Source of the DNA: Anoxybacterium sp963668245
GTDB lineage: Bacteria > Bacillota > Clostridia > Peptostreptococcales > Anaerovoracaceae
Assembly (NCBI GenBank): GCA_963668245.2
Contig: OY764195.2
Span: 62,001 to 126,000 of the forward strand
Length of the DNA: 64,000 nucleotides
Direction of reading: 5' to 3'
Both the position numbers and the translations under genes were made by a program. The notes beneath the pieces are model-generated. The model had not been told where the DNA came from. It saw nothing but the letters and a program-made list of their open reading frames with translations, and made no database searches. Of the stretch, positions 27,377-36,656 are shown piece after piece (the first letter of the stretch is position 1; each line of letters begins with the position of its first letter).

Positions 27377-28504
27377 TTACTTGCCAAAATCATAGATTTT
27401 CCTGATATACATATGCAGTTCATAAGCATTCTTATCATTGTTTTTATTGCTTAAAACAATGATTGCCCTTTTCTGTTCGGGGATTCTAAAATAGGAAGCG
27501 GAGAAGCCTTGAGTGGCTCCTTCATGAAATTGTTCCATCTCTCCCCGGTCATTTTTTCGAAAACCCCATCCGAAATTATAATTTCCGTTACAACATGAAG
27601 AGTTCAAATATTTTGGCGGAGTGAAGGCTTCTAGTAAGGAATCCTTACTGACCAGAGTGTTGCTATATAATGCTTGATCCCACTTATACATATCTTCCAG
27701 CGATGAATACACACCTCCATCGCCCAAAGTTGCACTTGAATAGCTTTGATCATTGATAATATATTTTGTCCCGGCCGGCTCCGTACCATATGCTCTGTTT
27801 TTTATTTCCATATCTGATGTCTTGTCATATGCAACAGTGTTGTACATTTTTAATGGCATAAATATATTTTCTTTCATAAAATCTGATAACTCCATGCCCG
27901 AAACCGTTTCAACAACACGTCCAAGCACGATATACGCCGTATCGGTATACTGAAAATTTGATCCGGGAGGGAAATTGGTAGAATCCGCTCTTTTCACAAT
28001 TTCATAAACATCCGAATCCAGAATCTGATGATTTTCATCAAACTCTTGATCCAACAAATCTACTGAGTCATAAAAATCAGGCAAGCCAGCCGTATGTGTA
28101 AGAAGATGCCTGACCGCAATATCATTGCCATACTCAGGAAAATCTTCCAATATTTCGCAAACTTTTGTGTCATAATCCAATAATCCTCTATCTTTTAATA
28201 TTATTACGCACATAGCGGTAAACATTTTTGTTACGGAAGCAATCCGATAATTGGTATTAGGGGTCGCTTTCTCCAATGTTTCAACATTCGCATATCCAAA
28301 TGATTTTTTATAGACAGCTGCTCCATGATCGATAACTAATATTGAAATCGACGGGGCTGGATCATAATGTTCTTTACTATATATTTTGTTTATGTACTCA
28401 TCTAATTTTTCTTCCGGGCTTTTCTTATCAGTGCAGCCTACAAATGAAAGATTTAGCGATAGAATAACTGAAATTAATATTGCTATTTTTTTCGTTATCT
28501 TCAT
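27377..28504 (-). CDS. Beta-lactamase-fold serine hydrolase lipoprotein
   Basis: The protein has 375 residues. The signal peptide ends in LSFVGC, a lipoprotein site. The class C/penicillin-binding fold motifs are present: SVTK (catalytic Ser and Lys), YTD in FQYTDTAYIVLG (the YxN position), and HEG near the C-terminus in place of KTG. The family includes D-aminopeptidases, esterases and peptidoglycan-acting enzymes. A substrate cannot be assigned, and true beta-lactamase activity is only one option. GGGGTGA precedes the ATG at 28504. A conserved noncoding element lies 68 bases upstream and recurs before two other envelope genes. Confidence 0.87.
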   Translation of the reverse strand: MKITKKIAILISVILSLNLSFVGCTDKKSPEEKLDEYINKIYSKEHYDPAPSISILVIDHGAAVYKKSFGYANVETLEKATPNTNYRIASVTKMFTAMCVIILKDRGLLDYDTKVCEILEDFPEYGNDIAVRHLLTHTAGLPDFYDSVDLLDQEFDENHQILDSDVYEIVKRADSTNFPPGSNFQYTDTAYIVLGRVVETVSGMELSDFMKENIFMPLKMYNTVAYDKTSDMEIKNRAYGTEPAGTKYIINDQSYSSATLGDGGVYSSLEDMYKWDQALYSNTLVSKDSLLEAFTPPKYLNSSCCNGNYNFGWGFRKNDRGEMEQFHEGATQGFSASYFRIPEQKRAIIVLSNKNNDKNAYELHMYIRKIYDFGK

Positions 28505-28571
28505 TTTAATCACCCCACACAACCTTATTTATCCAAAGAAAAAGTTATCATGTAGTAAATTTCTTTACATA

Positions 28572-28671
28572 GTGAAGAACAAGTCTCCAGATCTTTGTCC
28601 TTGATTTATGGAAACTGCGAAGTTCGCAGCTCCCTGCAGATTCTTTATTATTGTTATAATATACAGTTGAA
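28572..28671 (-). repeat. Conserved leader element, copy A
   Basis: About 100 bases shared with 36142-36242 and partly with 35509-35571. Conserved blocks on the plus strand are GATTTATGGA, GCGAAG, GCAGCTC, CTGCA and TATAAT (28655-28660). A perfect palindrome, CTGCGAA-G-TTCGCAG, lies within it. It is located upstream of the serine hydrolase gene with TATAAT 151 bases from its start, nearly the same as copy C. Function is unknown. Confidence 0.65.
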
Positions 28672-28768
28672 TCCTGGCAACATATTTTAAATAATTAACA
28701 TATTATACCATATAATCAGAACCTTCCGGATCATCTATTATTGATATATAATTTATCAAATAATTCGA

Positions 28769-29974
28769 TTATTCCGGTTTCAATCTTGATGCTAATTCAG
28801 ATTTAGCCATTTGAACCAGTTCCGGTTTATCAAATAAATCTATCGCAATCCCACACATGCTCTTAATGATTTGATCCAGTTTCTGATATGCATATTTTGA
28901 ATTAACATATTCCATTGCCACTTGAGTATGCACGAGAAAAGGCTTATCCGCATCAAGTCCGATTTCCATATATAATGTGGGCAACCTGTTACTCACGTTT
29001 CCAATATCCGTTGAACCGTTCAGAATATCCTCAGTTCTATGTACTTGTGTAAACCCGTTATTTTTCAGGTTTTTTTCCGCAAGCTCCACTAATACAGGAA
29101 TGGCTACTGTATTATCCAACGAAGTCTCCATCATTCTATATGTCAGCTTTGCTCCTGTCATCACAGCCGCACCTTTTGCGCAGTCGATAACCTTTTCTGT
29201 TACAGTATTTAAATATCCCCTGTTTTTCGCCCTGATATAAAACTGACATACCGCTTTATCGGGTATAATATTGGGAGCTTTTCCGCCTTCCGTAATAATT
29301 CCGTGAATCCTGACATCCGGCAGTACATGCTGTCTTAACGAGTTGATACCCGCATACGTTAGCAGTACTGCATCAAGTGCATTAACCCCTTCATGCGGGG
29401 ATTGGGCTGCGTGAGCGGCCTTTCCTCTGAAACAGAACTCCATGGCATCCATAGCCAATACCGATCCCGAAATCTCTGTCTCTCTGTCCAGGTGAGCTTC
29501 AATTACGATATCAATATCATCAAAACATCCGTCTTTGAGCATGATAACCTTGCCATTATAAGTTTCTTCTGCAGGTGTTCCAATCAACACAATCTTACCC
29601 GATAGTTCATCAATCATTTCGGAAAGAGTGATCACTGCGCCTGCCGAACTTGCAGCAATCCAATTATGGCCGCATGCGTGTCCAGGTCCCCCGTCTTTGC
29701 CATATCCAGGCAGAGCATCATATTCCGCAAGGAAACAGATTGACGGTCCCGTACCGTTTTCTTTTTCTGCTCTGAACGAAGTACGCTCACTTCCATAGGG
29801 ATATGTAACCTGAAAACCTTCTTTCTGCAATATGTCAACTAAATATCCCGCACTCTGTTTCTCATGCCCGCCACATTCAGGGTGTTTAAAAATATAATCA
29901 GATATCTGTTCAAATTTATTCCTTAAGCTTTCTGCTATATCTTGCGCTGTTTTTTTCTTCTCTTCTGTATTCAT
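28769..29974 (-). CDS. M20-family amidohydrolase/peptidase
   Basis: The protein has 401 residues. The metal-binding residues of the M20D (aminoacylase/AbgB-like) group are visible: GGPGHACGHN with Cys and His, PAEET with the catalytic Glu, and EAHLD. The dimerisation domain contains GKAAHAAQSPHEGVNALDA. Members hydrolyse N-acyl amino acids or small peptides in the cytoplasm. The start at 29974 has AAGGAGA upstream. The frame extends to 30106, but that part overlaps the divergent regulator's promoter region. It is next to an RpiR regulator and close to a YfcC transporter and an LD-carboxypeptidase, suggesting peptide or amide scavenging. Confidence 0.88.
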   Translation of the reverse strand: MNTEEKKKTAQDIAESLRNKFEQISDYIFKHPECGGHEKQSAGYLVDILQKEGFQVTYPYGSERTSFRAEKENGTGPSICFLAEYDALPGYGKDGGPGHACGHNWIAASSAGAVITLSEMIDELSGKIVLIGTPAEETYNGKVIMLKDGCFDDIDIVIEAHLDRETEISGSVLAMDAMEFCFRGKAAHAAQSPHEGVNALDAVLLTYAGINSLRQHVLPDVRIHGIITEGGKAPNIIPDKAVCQFYIRAKNRGYLNTVTEKVIDCAKGAAVMTGAKLTYRMMETSLDNTVAIPVLVELAEKNLKNNGFTQVHRTEDILNGSTDIGNVSNRLPTLYMEIGLDADKPFLVHTQVAMEYVNSKYAYQKLDQIIKSMCGIAIDLFDKPELVQMAKSELASRLKPE

Positions 29975-30083
29975 GATATCGCTCTCCTTCCATTTCTGAC
30001 AAGCATCCGTTTTAATGTGCAGCTTGCTTTTTCCCGCTTTTATTGTTATATTATTTTTAGAAATCCAATTTGTGAGGTTACGC

Positions 30084-30923
30084 ATGACTGATACATCAGA
30101 TATCAAAACGATTATTATTAATAACTTTGAAAAATTCTCACCCCAAGGAAAGAAGATCGCAAAATATGTTGTTGATAATTATTTTTTAATTATTTCCCTG
30201 TCAATCAACGAACTGGCTTCCAACGCTTCCGTCAGCGACACGGCCGTGGTTAGATTTGCGAAAGAATTAGGTTTTCACGGATATCTGGAGTTTAAAAATG
30301 CCTTAAAAGTGGAACAGGCACTTGTGCGGTCTCCCTATGAATCCTTAACTTATTTTTCTTCTAGTCGAGAAGGCGAATTCATTCCACGGTATCTGGAAGG
30401 GGTGCAAAAAGATATCAAGCATTTCCTGGATCATCTGGATTATAAAAAAATTGATATCATCGCAGATAAATTATTGCAGGCGCACTGCGTATATTTAGTC
30501 GGATTTGGTTCAGATTCAACTGCTGCGCTCTTTCTCAATAATTATTTGCCTCTGATCGGAATCCCTTGTGTTATGGTAACCGAAGAGGGAATGTTGTTGC
30601 GTGACAGAGTATTCAATTTAAGACCGGATGACGTCATGTTGCTTACCTGCATGCCTGCTATGCTCAATGAAGAAAGATGGCTTTCCACGTATTGCAAAAG
30701 TGTGGGTGCGTACCTGATTACAGTGACCGATTCCGAAATCACTGCCAATACTTTAAACAGCGATATCTTTATCATATGTGCTGAATCTACAGAAACATTC
30801 TATAACTCTTATGTGCTTCACATGCTCCTGTTTAACACGCTGCTCATGACTATCAATGAGCATGATCCTTCCCGCGTAATGAAGAATTTAAAAAAATACA
30901 AGGATATGATCTCTGAAAAATAA
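30084..30923 (+). CDS. RpiR-family transcriptional regulator
   Basis: The protein has 279 residues. The N-terminal helix-turn-helix (LSINELASNASVSDTAVVRFAKELGFHGYLEFKNAL) is the RpiR signature. A SIS-like domain follows (VYLVGFGSDSTAALFLNNYL), which in the family binds phosphosugars or amino-sugar metabolites. GAGG six bases before the ATG at 30084 sets the start. It is divergent from the M20 peptidase gene and converges on the transporter gene, so it probably controls the cluster 28769-33411. An amino-sugar or muropeptide-derived effector would fit, but this is inference. Confidence 0.9.
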   Translation: MTDTSDIKTIIINNFEKFSPQGKKIAKYVVDNYFLIISLSINELASNASVSDTAVVRFAKELGFHGYLEFKNALKVEQALVRSPYESLTYFSSSREGEFIPRYLEGVQKDIKHFLDHLDYKKIDIIADKLLQAHCVYLVGFGSDSTAALFLNNYLPLIGIPCVMVTEEGMLLRDRVFNLRPDDVMLLTCMPAMLNEERWLSTYCKSVGAYLITVTDSEITANTLNSDIFIICAESTETFYNSYVLHMLLFNTLLMTINEHDPSRVMKNLKKYKDMISEK

Positions 30924-30958
30924 TGCCATGCCGGGTTATCCTATTCCAGCAGATAATA

Positions 30959-31000
30959 CAGGAAAACAGCTTCACAACGAAACTGTTTTCCTGATTTTTT
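30959..31000 (+). terminator. Rho-independent terminator after the RpiR regulator
   Basis: An 11-bp perfect stem (CAGGAAAACAG at 30959-30969 with CTGTTTTCCTG at 30983-30993) is followed by ATTTTTT. It separates the regulator from the convergent transporter gene. Confidence 0.88.
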
Positions 31001-31024
31001 AAGTGCATTTCGATTATTATCATT

Positions 31025-32443
31025 CTAAGAATAGTTTATCGCTATCGCAATCATCATAAAGATTACTTCAAATATTGCAAATATGCCTACTAGAGGGACG
31101 ATAAATTTATACCATTTCGCAATCGGCAATCCCATGATTGCGCAGTCCACGACAACCTGAGTAGGCCACAGCATTCCTGCGAATCCGCTACCAAATACGT
31201 AGGATTGTATCGCAACTTGTCTGTTAATGCCGATCAGATCGGAAAGAGGTGCCATTATTGGCATGGTCGCTACTGCCTGCGCCGGTGCTCCTGAGATAAA
31301 GAAATTCACTAAATGTTGCACGATCAACATGCCTACTGCTGCAACATATGAACTCGTATCCATTAAAATACTGGCAAAGAAATTGGTTATCGTGTCCAGA
31401 ATATGTGCGTCCTCCATAAGTATAACGGCTGCTCTGACAAATCCGATCGTCATGATTCCAAATAGGATTTCCCTTGACGCAAAGATAAAATCGTCGATCG
31501 TCTGTCCGAATGTATTTTTACTGATAAAGCCCAATAGAATCATCATCATCAGAAACAGTCCTGCCAATTCATCAAGATACCATCCGAATACCGTTGTTGT
31601 TACGACAATGGTGGCGATTGTTCCGACAAACAGAATACAGCTGAGGATATGAACGCTCGTAAATTTCGTATTCATCAGCTCTTCCTTGTCTTTCACCTCT
31701 GCTCCTGAGACATTCAGTCCGAACACCAATGATTTCGTCGGGTCTTTTTTTACTTTCGCTGCATATCGCATAACATATGTAATTGCAACGATTTCAAATA
31801 CGACAAAGGTTACAATTCGAAACGCTATACCTGAATAAAGAGGCACTTGCGCAATGTCCTGTGCAATCCCCAAAGAAAACGGATTTAGAATGGCTGCTGC
31901 AAAACCCGTGGCGACGCCAGTCAACGCGATTGCTCCTCCCACCACTGCGTCGTAGCCCAATGCCATGGCAATTCCAATGAAAACCGGAACCAGACCATAT
32001 ACCTCTTCATAAAGCCCAGCAACAGAGCCCATCAAACCAAAACCAAGCATGCAGATGGGAATCAGGAGCCTGACCTGATTTTTTAATCGTCTCAAAATCG
32101 CTCCGATCACCGCATCCATTGTACCGTTCTTTGTCAAAATATAGACGAATCCATAAGCGAACAATACAAAGAACAATATATCTGACATGTCAACATAGCC
32201 ACGCTGTACCGCAATAAACGCGTCAAATAGATTCGGTGCATCCTTTTCCACATAATGAAAGGATCCCGCAACAACGATCTCGCTATCGGTAACCTCGTCA
32301 TATACTCTGTCATATTCTCCTGCCGGCAAAATCCAGCAGAAAATGAACGCGATTACCACCACTGCCGCAATAATCGTATATGTATGGATATCGGATATCC
32401 TGAACTTCTTTTTCCCGTCTAACAATACGGATTCTTCGCTCAT
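31025..32443 (-). CDS. YfcC/DcuC-type anaerobic carrier (PF03606 family)
   Basis: The protein has 472 residues and about 12 membrane segments. The start WILPAGEYDRVYDE and the FDAFIAVQRGYVDMSDILFFVLFAYGFVYIL segment match the YfcC family of C4-dicarboxylate and amino acid or dipeptide carriers. GLYEEVYGLVPVF is a conserved transport-domain motif. Its ATG overlaps the stop of the LD-carboxypeptidase gene (TAATG), so the two are translated together. It probably imports the peptide or amino acid that the LD-carboxypeptidase and M20 peptidase process. Confidence 0.85.
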   Translation of the reverse strand: MSEESVLLDGKKKFRISDIHTYTIIAAVVVIAFIFCWILPAGEYDRVYDEVTDSEIVVAGSFHYVEKDAPNLFDAFIAVQRGYVDMSDILFFVLFAYGFVYILTKNGTMDAVIGAILRRLKNQVRLLIPICMLGFGLMGSVAGLYEEVYGLVPVFIGIAMALGYDAVVGGAIALTGVATGFAAAILNPFSLGIAQDIAQVPLYSGIAFRIVTFVVFEIVAITYVMRYAAKVKKDPTKSLVFGLNVSGAEVKDKEELMNTKFTSVHILSCILFVGTIATIVVTTTVFGWYLDELAGLFLMMMILLGFISKNTFGQTIDDFIFASREILFGIMTIGFVRAAVILMEDAHILDTITNFFASILMDTSSYVAAVGMLIVQHLVNFFISGAPAQAVATMPIMAPLSDLIGINRQVAIQSYVFGSGFAGMLWPTQVVVDCAIMGLPIAKWYKFIVPLVGIFAIFEVIFMMIAIAINYS

Positions 32444-33411
32444 TACATAACTCCTCCTTCCATGATTTCAAATGTGCCGGCTATGCCGTCGACCTTTCCT
32501 GTAACACCCAACGGTATTGAAGGATTGTATCCGGTATGCCCAATCGGCAGATTCATGATTACCGGTTTTCCCAACGGTTCCAGAATATCGAAGATGATGT
32601 CCTCCACACTCCGCTCGGTATAATATCCCGGATTAATTTTTTTCGGGAGGCAGTCAACACATTCGCCAATGACGAAAGCTGCCGCGTCCTGCAATTTGCC
32701 ACTGTTGTAAAGGTGCATCAAAAGTCCGTCGAAAGCCCATGGTTCAACGCCCACTTCTTCAAGAAACAAGATTTTTCCTTTCGTGTTGATTTCATATTTG
32801 GTCCCCAAAGATTTTGTCATCAAATCCAGATTTCCGCCTGCTATCGGGGCCTCGACTATCCCCTCTTTCACCTTGACCAGATATTTATCCTGATCCGCCA
32901 TTTCTAATCTCCCAATGGGCTCCGTCTTTGTCAAAGCTTTTTCCATCCATTCGAAATTATATTCGGATTTGCTGTTTACCCCCAGGTCGCAAACATCCGG
33001 GCCATGAAATGTCACCAAACCCGTCTCTTGCTGTAATGCAATCAGCAGCGCCGTTGTATCGCTATACCCCATAAATATTTTAGGGCAGGCTTTGATCGCA
33101 TCAAAATCAAGATATCTCAGTACTCTTGTTGCTCCATACCCGCCCTGCGTGTTAAAGATTGCGTCAACAGAGTCATCCTTGAACATGTCCATTACACCTT
33201 TTGCTCTTTCTTCATCACTGCCGGCCAAGTAGAAGGTTCTTTTATATACATTCTCTGCCAATTTAACTTTATAACCCAGCTTTTCAAGATTTTCGATTCC
33301 CGACCATAGTTCACTCCTTTCCCACAGGCCACTTGATGGAGAAACCAGTCCGATGGTATCTCCCTTCTTCAATTTCTTTGGTTTGACCAATGCTTTATTT
33401 TCGTCCAACAT
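32443..33411 (-). CDS. LD-carboxypeptidase family protein (peptidase S66)
   Basis: The protein has 322 residues. S66 motifs are present: GDTIGLVSPSSG near the N-terminus, the nucleophile Ser in FMGYSDTTALL, the catalytic Glu in LFLEEVG and the His in LPIGHT. The family cleaves the L,D bond of murein tetrapeptides (LdcA) or detoxifies microcin C-like compounds (MccF). No signal peptide is seen, so it is cytoplasmic and would act on imported peptides. GGAGG precedes the ATG at 33411; a longer frame to 33471 has no such site. It is coupled to the YfcC transporter downstream. Confidence 0.9.
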   Translation of the reverse strand: MLDENKALVKPKKLKKGDTIGLVSPSSGLWERSELWSGIENLEKLGYKVKLAENVYKRTFYLAGSDEERAKGVMDMFKDDSVDAIFNTQGGYGATRVLRYLDFDAIKACPKIFMGYSDTTALLIALQQETGLVTFHGPDVCDLGVNSKSEYNFEWMEKALTKTEPIGRLEMADQDKYLVKVKEGIVEAPIAGGNLDLMTKSLGTKYEINTKGKILFLEEVGVEPWAFDGLLMHLYNSGKLQDAAAFVIGECVDCLPKKINPGYYTERSVEDIIFDILEPLGKPVIMNLPIGHTGYNPSIPLGVTGKVDGIAGTFEIMEGGVM

Positions 33412-33565
33412 GCTTTCCTCCGAATTATTATTTTCACTATTTTTATAATTGAATATATATATCCAATTCAAATTATATACTACTTTCCTGAATTGGCAAG
33501 ATATTTTTATTCATTATTACATTATTTGAATATTATTTTTCATAATATTAATATTTTTTCCATCA

Positions 33566-33612
33566 ATAAAAAAGAATAGCTTTCGGGCCAAATGGCACTA
33601 TGGCTATTCTGA
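33566..33612 (-). terminator. Possible rho-independent terminator
   Basis: AGAATAGC (33573-33580) pairs with GCTATTCT (33603-33610), and TTTTTT follows on the minus strand. It is downstream of the GNAT fragment. The rest of the 33412-33815 gap shows no gene I can support. Confidence 0.55.
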
Positions 33613-33815
33613 AAAACAATCCGCTTGTTTCCACTGGAAGACCTATGTTCTCCCGTCTACTACCAAACAAGGCTAAAATTTGTAAATTTCCATCTATTCT
33701 CTTTCTCGGATAATTCATATGCAAAAGAATAAACCTCTTTATCCACAACTTTTCCAAATTATCATCTAATATATCAACTGACACTTTATAAATATTTTTT
33801 TAGCATTTTCATGGA

Positions 33816-33947
33816 TTATTTCGTGATTTTGTTTTCCTGCAAAAATGCTTCTTGTTCGTCGGTCAATCCGTCCATAGCTCGAAGACAATTGATGCGCAAA
33901 TCTATTAAAGCGGGCAAGTCATTTAATGTCCCTCTACGGATATTCAT
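33816..33947 (-). pseudogene. Truncated GNAT acetyltransferase, N-terminal fragment
   Basis: The 43-residue frame begins MNIRRGTLNDLPALIDLRIN, the first strand and helix of GNAT N-acetyltransferases. It stops after QENKITK, where the family would continue for another 100 or more residues. The acetyl-CoA-binding motif is absent. A GTGGTG-like ribosome site precedes the ATG. It appears to be a decayed gene. Confidence 0.6.
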
Positions 33948-34056
33948 AATAACACCACCTGTCAATTGGATTTTCACTTAGCAAATTACATTTTTACAAT
34001 CTTACAACACAATGAAGAGTATGTTATTAGATCCAAATCCATGGTCATATTATGGA

Positions 34057-35469
34057 TTACGCGCAAGCGCAATCTATTTCACTTATTAGTTCTTGGTCAT
34101 TAATATTCAACGCGTTAAGCATTGCATCCCATCTAGTACATTTGTTATTAAAACTATCAATAATTATTGAATACAGATCGATCTCTTCTTCCCCTGTAAT
34201 CAATACAGGTGTGAAGAATGCACCAATTCTCCAATTTTCAGGCTTAACCTTCATATAAATAATAAAGGACAGAATTCTTGTTATCATTTGTGCTTCAAAT
34301 TCAAAATTATCGTTCTGAGTCTTTTGATATAAATTGTAGGATACCTTGGAGTATATTGACATCATTGATTTTGCATCAGAATATGTATACGAAGCAAAAA
34401 TGTCTTTATATTCACATGACATTTTTTTTGCAAGGTCCTCCATTGCCTCCCCACTGTTTTTAACTATTGAAATATCTAAATCCTTTATTGTTTCAGGATT
34501 GTATATGTTCCAGAAATGCTTACTTAACTTGGTACTATCGATATTGTATTCTTCGTTCTCAATTATCGCCGTACTTTCAACACACGTATTTTCAATTTCA
34601 GTGATCCTTTCGTATACCGTAGGATGTGAATCATATTCGTCAGCAGCTTTCTTTACAAAATTCATATTTTCCGGATCAATATCTAATAAAGAAACAAACA
34701 AACTAAAATTTTCAACAATATCTACATAGAGTTTATACTCATTAAGGATCCAGATCCATGAAGATAAATAGAAATTCCATGAACGATTACTTATTTCAAG
34801 CTTTTTTAGCGCGTATATTGCTGGTTGTTTCCCAATAATTTCAGCTGCACGCAAATCTGCATTAAACTCATCCTGTCTTGAGAACTTCTTGATCTCTTTA
34901 AATATTTTTTTTGCTACAAAAATGTAAGGACCCGCTAAAACATATAACCATCGGTTATTTAAAGTATTCATCAATCTTGTAAAAACTAGTTCGACCTTAT
35001 GTATATATTTTCCATATCGTACATCCCCCTGAAAATGGTGGGCGATCTCATGGCCTATGATAAAAGAAAGCTCAGACTTATTCAGCAAAATTACAAGAGG
35101 AAATCCAATGGCAATGACTTCCTCTCCTTTATAGTTGAAAGCGCACGCATTTGCATCATACATCACATAAATACTTTTGGGATATGTTGACTTCATTGCC
35201 GAAGCAATTCTTTCAGTATTTTCAATAAAACAATTTTCACTATAAACCCGCCGGTTACTTTTTTTAAGATTAATACGTGGCAGTAAAGCAAAAATTATTC
35301 GTATCGATCCTATACAAGCCGGTATTAAATAAACATCAAACAGAAAAAAACTTGTAAAAGCAATCATTATACTTAAGGCTAGGAAGATACCGCCGTATAT
35401 TATGGAGAATAGAATTGTCAATAAATAAAACATAAAATATTTTCTGCTCACTTGCTTTTTGTTTTCCAT
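34057..35469 (-). CDS. M48-family membrane metalloprotease
   Basis: The protein has 470 residues. Two N-terminal membrane segments (about residues 8-60) precede the zinc motif HEIAHH. The third ligand Glu is likely in DEFNADLRAAEI, as in Ste24/HtpX-like proteases. HPTVYERITEI is also typical of the family. The C-terminal 150 residues are Asp/Glu- and Tyr-rich without a recognised domain. GGAGG five bases before the ATG at 35469 fixes the start, 33 bases inside the longer frame. Family members degrade or process membrane proteins in envelope quality control. The conserved noncoding element copy B lies 40 bases upstream. Confidence 0.88.
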   Translation of the reverse strand: MENKKQVSRKYFMFYLLTILFSIIYGGIFLALSIMIAFTSFFLFDVYLIPACIGSIRIIFALLPRINLKKSNRRVYSENCFIENTERIASAMKSTYPKSIYVMYDANACAFNYKGEEVIAIGFPLVILLNKSELSFIIGHEIAHHFQGDVRYGKYIHKVELVFTRLMNTLNNRWLYVLAGPYIFVAKKIFKEIKKFSRQDEFNADLRAAEIIGKQPAIYALKKLEISNRSWNFYLSSWIWILNEYKLYVDIVENFSLFVSLLDIDPENMNFVKKAADEYDSHPTVYERITEIENTCVESTAIIENEEYNIDSTKLSKHFWNIYNPETIKDLDISIVKNSGEAMEDLAKKMSCEYKDIFASYTYSDAKSMMSIYSKVSYNLYQKTQNDNFEFEAQMITRILSFIIYMKVKPENWRIGAFFTPVLITGEEEIDLYSIIIDSFNNKCTRWDAMLNALNINDQELISEIDCACA

Positions 35470-35508
35470 TAAAACCTCCATTAGTTTTTCAGTAATAACC
35501 ATGATATA

Positions 35509-35571
35509 TTATGGAGACTGCGAAGTTCTCAGCTCTCTGCAAATACTCAATTTTTCCTATAATGTGCAGTC
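35509..35571 (-). repeat. Conserved leader element, copy B (short)
   Basis: It contains the blocks ATGGAGACTGCGAAG, CAGCTCTCTGCAAAT and TATAAT (35558-35563) shared with copies A and C. The gene-proximal half present in A and C is missing, which places it closer (40 bases) to the M48 gene start. Confidence 0.65.
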
Positions 35572-35611
35572 CGGAACTGCCACTATAGTTTTAAATACTT
35601 ATGGAATTAAT

Positions 35612-36073
35612 TTAAACAGACATAGCTATTGCTGTAAAAATATAACACAAAGTTGCTATTATATAGCCAGAAAAAATGTAAAGCAATACCTTTCCGATTT
35701 TAATCAGTATACTTTTGGGCCAAGTAAGTGAGTACATCGTAATAATCGGCAACGTTATACTAAAAGCAAATACCAATAATGGATTCATCATATGAAAACC
35801 ATCAAATAAAATTAAGATTCCCTGATCCAAATCTCTCCACTGAAACTGTGAAGAAGTTTCATATAGGGTTATAAACGAAATAAAGCATAGCAATCTTAAA
35901 ACCCATAATATGTAATGTTCCTTAATTTTTATTTCAACTTTTCCGTTAATAATTCCTTTCCTTCGGGATATTAATATTTGTTCATAGAACAAATATATTA
36001 TCGGTATATAGATTGTAAATCCTATTGTGAACGATACATTGCTAAAAATAGTTGATACAGTTTCTTGATCCAT
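35612..36073 (-). CDS. Small membrane protein of unknown function
   Basis: The protein has 153 residues with four probable membrane segments (about 10-30, 55-75, 90-112 and 120-150) and a basic loop (SRRKGIINGKVEIKIKEHY). No family is recognised. GGAGG four bases before the ATG supports translation. It lies upstream of the M48 protease gene in the same direction and carries leader element copy C 69 bases before its start, suggesting shared regulation. The stretch 35470-35611 between the two genes holds copy B. Confidence 0.6.
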   Translation of the reverse strand: MDQETVSTIFSNVSFTIGFTIYIPIIYLFYEQILISRRKGIINGKVEIKIKEHYILWVLRLLCFISFITLYETSSQFQWRDLDQGILILFDGFHMMNPLLVFAFSITLPIITMYSLTWPKSILIKIGKVLLYIFSGYIIATLCYIFTAIAMSV

Positions 36074-36141
36074 AGAGCCTCCATAAATTTAACTTCACAC
36101 TAACTCCTAATTATAACCAGCTCATTTAATTACATTGACTA

Positions 36142-36242
36142 ATGAAGATTAAGTCGGCAGATCCTTGCCCCGAGTTTATGGATTATGCGAAATCTGCAGC
36201 TCTCGGCAAATCCTTAATTATTGCTATAATCGGTAGCTGAAA
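36142..36242 (-). repeat. Conserved leader element, copy C
   Basis: About 100 bases related to copy A: shared blocks TGAAGA, AAGTC, CAGATC, TTTATGGA, TGCGAA, GCAGCTC and TATAAT (36225-36230). TATAAT is 152 bases before the start of the membrane protein gene (151 in copy A). A possible hairpin links TTGCCCCGAG and CTCGGCAA. Confidence 0.65.
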
Positions 36243-36262
36243 TCTAAAAGACCATGTCGTAG

Positions 36263-36421
36263 ATTGATATGCTCCCTTCTAGGTAGACAAGTAAAATAAT
36301 AAAACTTGTTTATTTGGGAAGGAGCATTTCTATGCCTAAAATTACACCAGAAGATAAAGCTTATTATTGCCATCAATATGTTCCCGCGAGATATATCAAA
36401 ATGGTTCTCAGCTTTCATTGA
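36263..36421 (+). mobile_element. Remnant of an insertion sequence left end (IS3-like)
   Basis: Inverted motifs ACAAGT/ACTTGT and TGCTCC/GGAGCA lie at 36270-36326. They are followed by AAGGAG and the ATG at 36332 of a 29-codon frame (MPKITPEDKAYYCHQ), which stops at 36421. This resembles the left end and first codons of an IS3-type orfA. The element is cut off where integrase sequence begins, so it is a relic. Confidence 0.4.
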
Positions 36422-36638
36422 GCGCGAAGATCTTCGGAAGATCACCTTCTATCAGCTCCGCCACACCCATACATCAATCCTGGATTACTTGAATGTAAAC
36501 GAAACGGAAATTAGCAAGAGGCTTGGCCTCAGTCAACTATCTACAACGAGAAATACCTACACTCATATTTTTAATAAGACTGATAAAGAAGCATTCGAAA
36601 AAATGGATGGATTCTTTAAAGATGTTTCTGCAAAGTAA
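36375..36638 (+). pseudogene. Tyrosine recombinase (integrase), C-terminal fragment
   Basis: About 85 residues of a phage or ICE-type integrase remain: FPRDISKWFSAF, then FYQLRHTHTSIL with the catalytic RHxxR-type motif, a GLSQLSTTRNTYTHI box in which the catalytic Tyr is in the final TYTHIF, and the end FFKDVSAK. The N-terminal arm and core-binding domains are missing; the frame is fused upstream to IS-like sequence. It ends 59 bases from the 3' end of ssrA, the usual position of integrases that target tmRNA. The element probably entered at ssrA and has decayed. Confidence 0.75.
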
Positions 36639-36656
36639 CTTTTACACCATTGCCCC

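Noticed and set aside
29975..30106. N-terminal extension of the M20 peptidase
   Set aside because: It lacks a ribosome site, overlaps the divergent regulator's control region, and the ATG at 29974 has a strong AAGGAGA.
33563..33784. A 73-codon frame on the minus strand
   Set aside because: No ribosome binding site, no recognised domain, and it overlaps a terminator-like hairpin. It may be decayed coding sequence, but I cannot support a gene.
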